The notes under the pieces were generated by a model, which worked only from the letters and a program-made list of their open reading frames with translations, ran no database searches and was not told the origin of the DNA. A stretch of 10,475 nt of DNA from assembly GCA_030040235.1 (NCBI GenBank), contig JASHUC010000090.1, positions 1-10,475 on the forward strand. Direction: 5' to 3'. Below, piece after piece: positions 7,160 through 10,475 of the stretch. The position numbers and the translations under genes were made by a program. Position 1 is the stretch's first letter, and each line of letters opens with the position of its first letter. The stretch comes from Gammaproteobacteria bacterium (GTDB lineage Bacteria; Pseudomonadota; Gammaproteobacteria; Steroidobacterales; Steroidobacteraceae).

Positions 7160-9136
7160 CTAGCGCAAGTACTTGTCGAACCACGCGAGCGTGCGCGCGT
7201 CCGCGTCCTGCGCGTGGGCAGGATCGCGCAGCCCGTGTCCCTCACCGGGATAGATCATGATCGAGGTCGGCACACCGAGCGCCTTGAGCGCGTGCCAGAA
7301 CTCCTGCGTCTGCGGGGCGGGGCACTCGATGTCCCGCTCCCCGACATATTCGAAGGTCGGCGTGCGCACGTTGCGGATGTAGTTGATGGGCGAGGAGCGC
7401 GCGTAGACGGCCGGATCGGCGTACACCGAGGCGCCGAAGTACGGCAGCATCCATTCATCGATGCCGTTCTCCCCGTAGTACGAGAGCCAGTCGCTCACGC
7501 CGGCGGCGGCGACGCCGGCCTTGAACCGGTGCGTCTGCGTAACCGCCCACATGGTCATGAAACCCCCGTAACTTCCACCCGTGATGCCGAGGCGCGCCTC
7601 GTCGATGGGGGCGATGCGCTCGACGGCATCGATTCCGGCGAGCACATCGCGCAGGTCACCGTGTCCGAGGTCGCGGACGTTTGCGGCCGCGAAGCCCTCG
7701 CCCTGGCCGAAGCTGCCGCGCGGGTTCGGGAGGAACACCGCCCAGCCGCGCCGCAGCATCTGCCACTCCGTTCCGGGACCGGAGAAGTTCGGCACGGAGG
7801 CGGCAGCCGGACCGCCGTGAATCACGGTCACCAGGGGAATCTTCCCGGCGATCTTGCTCGGCAGGAGCAGCCAGCCCTGCTCCTCGAAGCCCTCGTTCTT
7901 CCAATGCACATCGCGAGCTCGCCCGGGGAGCGTGAGCCCGGCGTTGATTCTCGTGAGGTCGTGCCACTGGCCGATGCGGCCTACCTCGATCTCCGGCGGG
8001 GAGCTGAAGGATTCATGCACGACGGCCGTCACGCTCGAGGGACATGCGGTGGAGGGGTCTGCGCGTAGACTCTCGGCGCCGCTCCAGAGCAGGCGGGGTT
8101 GAGAGGCGCTGCGGCCGGCGCCGAGATCGGCGATCTGCGCCTGTCCGCCGCGCAGCAGATCGACGCGCAGCTCGCCGTGGCAGCTCCAATCGAGCCCTCG
8201 GGCCGATGCCGCGATGGCGGGCGTCAGATCGCTCACCGCACCGGTCTCGAGCGACAGCGCGTACACATCGCCGCCCGTCGAGCCGAAGTCGCTCATCAGC
8301 CCGCCGATGAACACGACGCTGCGCCCATCGGGTGAAACTCTCGGATCCGCGAGCTGCTCGCGAATGCTCGCCGGCGTGTACAGCACGTGAGCCGCGCCGC
8401 TCTCGGGCGCGAAGGCGTAGAGCTTCGCCGTCCACCAGTTGTCATCGCCATCGCCGGGCGAGGCGGTGCCGACGAACCCGCGACCTTGCGGCCGCCAGTC
8501 GTACTCGTAGACGAACAAGTCGGGAGGTGACGCGAAGTGCAGTGAGCCGCCGGTGAACACCGCGATCCGCTGCTCCGGCGGGGGCGCATCGAGGTCACCG
8601 GCGATGACTGCTCCGGCCTGCGTCGCGCCCACCTCCTTGCGGGCGTTCGCCACCGCCAGCATCGCAAGCGTGCCGTCCGGCGCGTACGTCAGGTGCCCGA
8701 GCGTGCCGCTGAAGCTCAAGAGCCTCCGCAAGCCGCTGCCGTCCGGTGCGACGCTGTAGAGCGAGTAGGCATGGCTTCCCGGGGTCCGCAGCACGAAGCT
8801 CAAGTGTTTGCCATCCGGCGTCCAGGCGAGCGAGGCCGGCCAGCACTGCGGTACGCGCCCGCAGGGGAGTGCGACGCGGTGCTCGGCAGCGCTGCGCGCC
8901 GAGCGGATCACCAGGTCCCGCACCTCGGGGTAGTAAGCGCCGGGGGACGAGTCGCCCTCGACCGAGGCGACGTGAGCGGCATCCGGTGAGATCCGCACCT
9001 CGATGAACCGGTGCACGGGCCGCTGCGAGGCCCGGGCGGAGGAGCTTGCCGCGGCAGAGGCGGTGAGTGGGAACTGCAGCGCGACGGCAATTCCGGCGAG
9101 AGCGAGCGCGCTCGAGGGACAGGAGATCGACTTCAT
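7160..9136 (-). CDS. Exported S9 family (prolyl oligopeptidase-type) serine peptidase
   Basis: A 658-residue peptidase of family S9, resembling dipeptidyl/acylaminoacyl peptidases that cleave short peptides. The N-terminus is a Sec signal peptide (core ALALAGIAVALQF, likely cleavage near ASA at 27-29), so it probably acts in the periplasm. Residues about 40-400 form a beta-propeller with TolB/WD40-like repeats (ISPDAAHVAS, WTPDGKHLSF, YAPDGTLAML, VSPDGRSVVF). The C-terminal alpha/beta-hydrolase domain has HGGPA (440-444) for the oxyanion region and nucleophile Ser522 in GGSYGGFM. The rest of the triad is Asp602 (GERDIECP) and His634 (GEGHGLRDP). The triad is therefore complete and the length is normal. 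Start: ATG at 9136 with SD GGAGG four bases upstream. It is the first gene of a likely two-gene operon with the PLP enzyme and is divergent from the VOC-protein gene. Confidence 0.95.
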   Translation of the reverse strand: MKSISCPSSALALAGIAVALQFPLTASAAASSSARASQRPVHRFIEVRISPDAAHVASVEGDSSPGAYYPEVRDLVIRSARSAAEHRVALPCGRVPQCWPASLAWTPDGKHLSFVLRTPGSHAYSLYSVAPDGSGLRRLLSFSGTLGHLTYAPDGTLAMLAVANARKEVGATQAGAVIAGDLDAPPPEQRIAVFTGGSLHFASPPDLFVYEYDWRPQGRGFVGTASPGDGDDNWWTAKLYAFAPESGAAHVLYTPASIREQLADPRVSPDGRSVVFIGGLMSDFGSTGGDVYALSLETGAVSDLTPAIAASARGLDWSCHGELRVDLLRGGQAQIADLGAGRSASQPRLLWSGAESLRADPSTACPSSVTAVVHESFSSPPEIEVGRIGQWHDLTRINAGLTLPGRARDVHWKNEGFEEQGWLLLPSKIAGKIPLVTVIHGGPAAASVPNFSGPGTEWQMLRRGWAVFLPNPRGSFGQGEGFAAANVRDLGHGDLRDVLAGIDAVERIAPIDEARLGITGGSYGGFMTMWAVTQTHRFKAGVAAAGVSDWLSYYGENGIDEWMLPYFGASVYADPAVYARSSPINYIRNVRTPTFEYVGERDIECPAPQTQEFWHALKALGVPTSIMIYPGEGHGLRDPAHAQDADARTLAWFDKYLR

Positions 9137-9152
9137 GGATCCTCCGGGAGGC

Positions 9153-9161
9153 AGTGTATCA
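9153..9161 (-). promoter_or_regulatory. Candidate extended -10 of the S9 peptidase gene
   Basis: On the minus strand TGATACACT fits an extended -10 (TGn plus TACACT, four of six to TATAAT). It lies 17 bases before the start codon, which would leave a leader of about ten bases carrying the SD. No good -35 is seen. Weak prediction. Confidence 0.3.
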
Positions 9162-9194
9162 GCGGGCGCGCTCGCCGAGCGTCGGCCGGGCCGC

Positions 9195-9200
9195 TATGAT
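9195..9200 (+). promoter_or_regulatory. Candidate -10 box of the VOC-protein gene
   Basis: TATGAT (five of six to TATAAT) lies 33 bases upstream of the ATG at 9234, in the 97-bp divergent region. The position 17 bases upstream (TCGCCG) is a poor -35. Weak prediction. Confidence 0.3.
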
Positions 9201-9233
9201 CGCGCTGCTTCAGAAAACCAAAGGGAGGGCGCG

Positions 9234-9698
9234 ATGAACCGAGCCTTGAAGATCCTCGCAGCCGCGAGCATGACGTTCCTGGGGGCAGGCACGGCGCTCG
9301 CCGGCGTGACTCTCGATGCCGCGCGTGTCGGAGCGGTGGATGTGCCGGCGCTCGAGAAGTTCTACGAGGCGGCGTTCGGACTGCAGGAGGTGAACCGCAT
9401 CCAGCTGCCCGGCATGCTCGAGGTCATGCTCAATTTCGGCGATACGGTTGAGGCCGCGAAGCGCAACCCGAGCGCGCAGATCGTGATCATGCATCGCGCG
9501 ACCAACGCGATCGCCGACACCGTTCCACACTTGATCCTCGATGTCACCGATATCAAGGCCGCGGCGGCGGCCATTGAAGCGGCCGGGGGTCATATGGACG
9601 GCAAGCCGCGTCCGTTCGGCAAGACCGGGCTCGTCATCGGACTGGCACGCGATCCGGCGGGCAATCGCCTGGAGCTGATTCAACGACCGAGACTCTGA
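9234..9698 (+). CDS. Exported VOC/glyoxalase-fold protein
   Basis: A 154-residue protein with a Sec signal peptide (MNRALKILAAAS..., likely cleavage at ALA-G, residues 21-24) followed by one VOC (glyoxalase/bleomycin resistance/dioxygenase) domain. Visible signatures are VGAVDVPALEKFYEAAFGLQEV (31-53, first beta-alpha unit), VPHLILDVTDIKAAAAAIEAAGG (second module) and the closing LARDPAGNRLELIQ (137-150). H99 and E147 are at usual metal-ligand positions. The first-strand histidine of many VOC enzymes is replaced (AARVGAV). The domain usually works as a dimer; the substrate is unknown. Start: the ATG at 9234 has SD GGGAGGG about five bases upstream. The same frame is open back to about 9003, but that part overlaps the peptidase gene on the other strand and is not coding. 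Confidence 0.88.
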   Translation: MNRALKILAAASMTFLGAGTALAGVTLDAARVGAVDVPALEKFYEAAFGLQEVNRIQLPGMLEVMLNFGDTVEAAKRNPSAQIVIMHRATNAIADTVPHLILDVTDIKAAAAAIEAAGGHMDGKPRPFGKTGLVIGLARDPAGNRLELIQRPRL

Positions 9699-9752
9699 TC
9701 GGCGCCGCAGGAGCGGGCTGAACGCCTGAGGACCCCGGGCGCCGGAAGGTGC

Positions 9753-9770
9753 GCCGCGCCGGAGCGCGGC
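9753..9770. other. Perfect GC hairpin between convergent genes
   Basis: GCCGCGC-CGGA-GCGCGGC forms a 7-bp perfect stem with a four-base loop in the 75-bp gap between the VOC-protein stop (9698) and the csrA stop (9774). It may help end transcription in either direction, but no T-run follows on either strand, so it is not a standard intrinsic terminator. Confidence 0.45.
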
Positions 9771-9773
9771 AGA

Positions 9774-10007
9774 TCACGGATCAGGCGTGCTGGGCAGGCG
9801 CGCCGGTGCGCTCTCCGCGGAGGCCGAGGGCTGTCGAGCCGCCCCCTCGGTGCGCTTGCGCTCGAAGATCTCCTCACGATCGACGGCGATGCTGCGCGGT
9901 GCTTTGATTCCTATGCGGACCTGGTTGCCTTTGATAGCGAGGACGGTGACCATCACATCATCCCCGATGTGGACAGTCTCACCCGAGCGGCGTGTCAGTA
10001 TCAGCAT
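9774..10007 (-). CDS. csrA: Carbon storage regulator CsrA
   Basis: A 77-residue CsrA/RsmA RNA-binding protein, a dimeric post-transcriptional regulator that binds GGA motifs, often over ribosome binding sites. The start [18 protein letters not shown] contains the L4/R6 strand. The core [13 protein letters not shown] and the segment [12 protein letters not shown] with V42 and R44 carry the RNA-contact positions. D43 replaces the His seen in E. coli. After residue 54 there is a 23-residue Ala/Ser/Pro-rich tail, making it longer than the 61-residue E. coli protein. Start: ATG at 10007, with SD-like GGAG six bases upstream. A longer in-frame TTG start at 10055 was set aside because it adds residues absent from the family. 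A good promoter and GGA-rich leader lie upstream. Confidence 0.96.
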   Translation of the reverse strand: MLILTRRSGETVHIGDDVMVTVLAIKGNQVRIGIKAPRSIAVDREEIFERKRTEGAARQPSASAESAPARLPSTPDP

Positions 10008-10129
10008 GAATGGCTCCGCGTTGTTGAGGAACGACGCCCCTCCTTGTGCTCCCAAGGTCCTCGTCGTTCCGTTCTGATTCTTCTTTACGGTTGTCCTGGC
10101 ACGGTTTCGCGCCGAGTGGGCAAGCGAAT
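10008..10129 (-). promoter_or_regulatory. csrA leader with multiple GGA motifs, probable autoregulatory region
   Basis: The predicted csrA 5' leader of about 122 bases has GGA at 10015-10017 (inside the SD), 10041-10043, 10050-10052, 10058-10060, 10068-10070, 10094-10096, and one at the predicted start (10129-10131). ACAAGGA at about 10041-10047 matches the core of the known CsrA consensus RUACARGGAUGU. This layout fits CsrA binding to its own mRNA, as known for E. coli csrA; here it is an inference. Confidence 0.55.
10042..10057 (-). promoter_or_regulatory. Hairpin with GGA-containing hexaloop in csrA leader
   Basis: On the minus strand CCUUG-GGAGCA-CAAGG forms a 5-bp stem with a six-base loop starting with GGA. 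High-affinity CsrA ligands typically present GGA in a hexaloop. A second GGA overlaps the 3' arm of the stem. Function is inferred. Confidence 0.5.
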
Positions 10130-10135
10130 CCTTAT

Positions 10136-10164
10136 TTTATAGGCGAGTGGCGCCCGTTGTGCAA
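10136..10164 (-). promoter_or_regulatory. Probable sigma-70-type promoter of csrA
   Basis: On the minus strand TTGCAC (10164-10159), a 17-base spacer and TATAAA (10141-10136) occur in an AT-rich patch unusual for this window. The -10 matches five of six positions; the -35 matches mainly its TTG. Transcription would begin near 10129 and give a leader of about 122 bases for csrA. Confidence 0.6.
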
Positions 10165-10197
10165 GTTGCGTTGCAGCAGCTGCGGCGGGCCGGCGTC

Positions 10198-10475
10198 TCA
10201 GCTTTGGTACGCCTGCTCAAAGTGCGGCGCCTGCGGCCGCTCGAGGAAACGCCGCTCCAGTTCCTGAGCCGACACCGGCCGCGAGAGGAGGAACCCCTGC
10301 ACCTCGTGGCAGCCGCGCCGTCGCAGCCACTCGAGCTGTCCCGGACGCTCGACGCCCTCGGCCGTCACGATCAGACCGAGGCTTTCCCCCAGGGAGAGGA
10401 TCGCATTGGCGACGGCGGCATCGCTCGCCGAGCGGTCGACGTTGTGCACGAAGGCCTTGTCGATCTTGATGCGGT
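10198..10475 (-). CDS. EAL-domain protein (c-di-GMP phosphodiesterase type), C-terminal 91 residues
   Basis: The visible part is the end of an EAL domain; the gene continues beyond the right edge. In order it shows RIKIDKAFV (the KID motif with a catalytic Lys position), [16 protein letters not shown] (the conserved AEGVE glutamate) and [13 protein letters not shown] (the QGF/SRP end motif), then a short tail. EAL domains hydrolyse c-di-GMP to pGpG. The other catalytic motifs, the EAL triad and the DDFGTG loop, would lie outside the window, so activity and any attached GGDEF or sensor domain cannot be judged. The reading frame is open to the window edge. The stop lies 190 bp upstream of the csrA start on the same strand, and csrA seems to have its own promoter in between. 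Confidence 0.93.
   Translation of the reverse strand, partial: RIKIDKAFVHNVDRSASDAAVANAILSLGESLGLIVTAEGVERPGQLEWLRRRGCHEVQGFLLSRPVSAQELERRFLERPQAPHFEQAYQS

Noticed and set aside
9003..9233. N-terminal extension of the VOC-protein frame
   Set aside because: It overlaps the signal-peptide region of the S9 peptidase on the other strand. The ATG at 9234 has a strong SD and begins a clear signal peptide.
10008..10055. Longer CsrA from a TTG at 10055
   Set aside because: CsrA proteins begin with MLILTRR. The added residues are non-conserved, and the ATG at 10007 has an SD.

Overview
The window is a GC-rich (roughly two-thirds G+C by eye) bacterial chromosome segment. It is densely coded, with strongly GC-biased third codon positions. 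The CsrA sequence, the tripartite-type hybrid kinase, the EAL protein and the exported S9 peptidase suggest a Gammaproteobacterium, perhaps of an environmental lineage. That placement is an inference from protein style, not from a search. No rRNA, tRNA, insertion sequence, prophage or CRISPR array is visible.

Layout, left to right. Positions 1-2636 (minus) hold a large membrane-bound hybrid sensor kinase. It has four hydrophobic segments, two PAS domains, HisKA/HATPase, a collapsed first receiver, a complete second receiver and the beginning of an HPt domain that runs off the left edge. Positions 2748-4430 (minus) encode a lipoprotein-like PQQ-type beta-propeller. Positions 4519-5100 (minus) encode a small multi-pass membrane protein of unknown function. 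Positions 5321-5968 (plus) encode an exported JAMM/DUF4329-like protein. It ends tail-to-tail, on a shared CTAG, with a PLP-dependent trans-sulfuration enzyme at 5965-7137 (minus). That enzyme lies 22 bp downstream of an exported S9 prolyl-oligopeptidase-family peptidase at 7160-9136 (minus), so the two probably form an operon. A divergent gene at 9234-9698 (plus) encodes an exported VOC/glyoxalase-fold protein. Positions 9774-10007 (minus) are csrA, preceded by a good promoter and a GGA-rich leader. Positions 10198-10475 (minus) are the C-terminal end of an EAL (c-di-GMP phosphodiesterase) protein that runs off the right edge.

How the parts may work together: the kinase, csrA and the EAL gene are all signalling or post-transcriptional regulators. 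The middle is mostly envelope or exported proteins (propeller lipoprotein, membrane protein, JAMM protein, S9 peptidase, VOC protein). The peptidase and PLP enzyme could act in peptide and sulfur amino-acid catabolism, but this is only inferred from adjacency. I see no clearly new multi-gene system. The most interesting points are the kinase with a near-deleted receiver, the csrA leader with a GGA-hexaloop hairpin, and the stand-alone exported JAMM protein.

No gene-free stretch exceeds 300 bases. The longest are 5101-5320 and 10008-10197.
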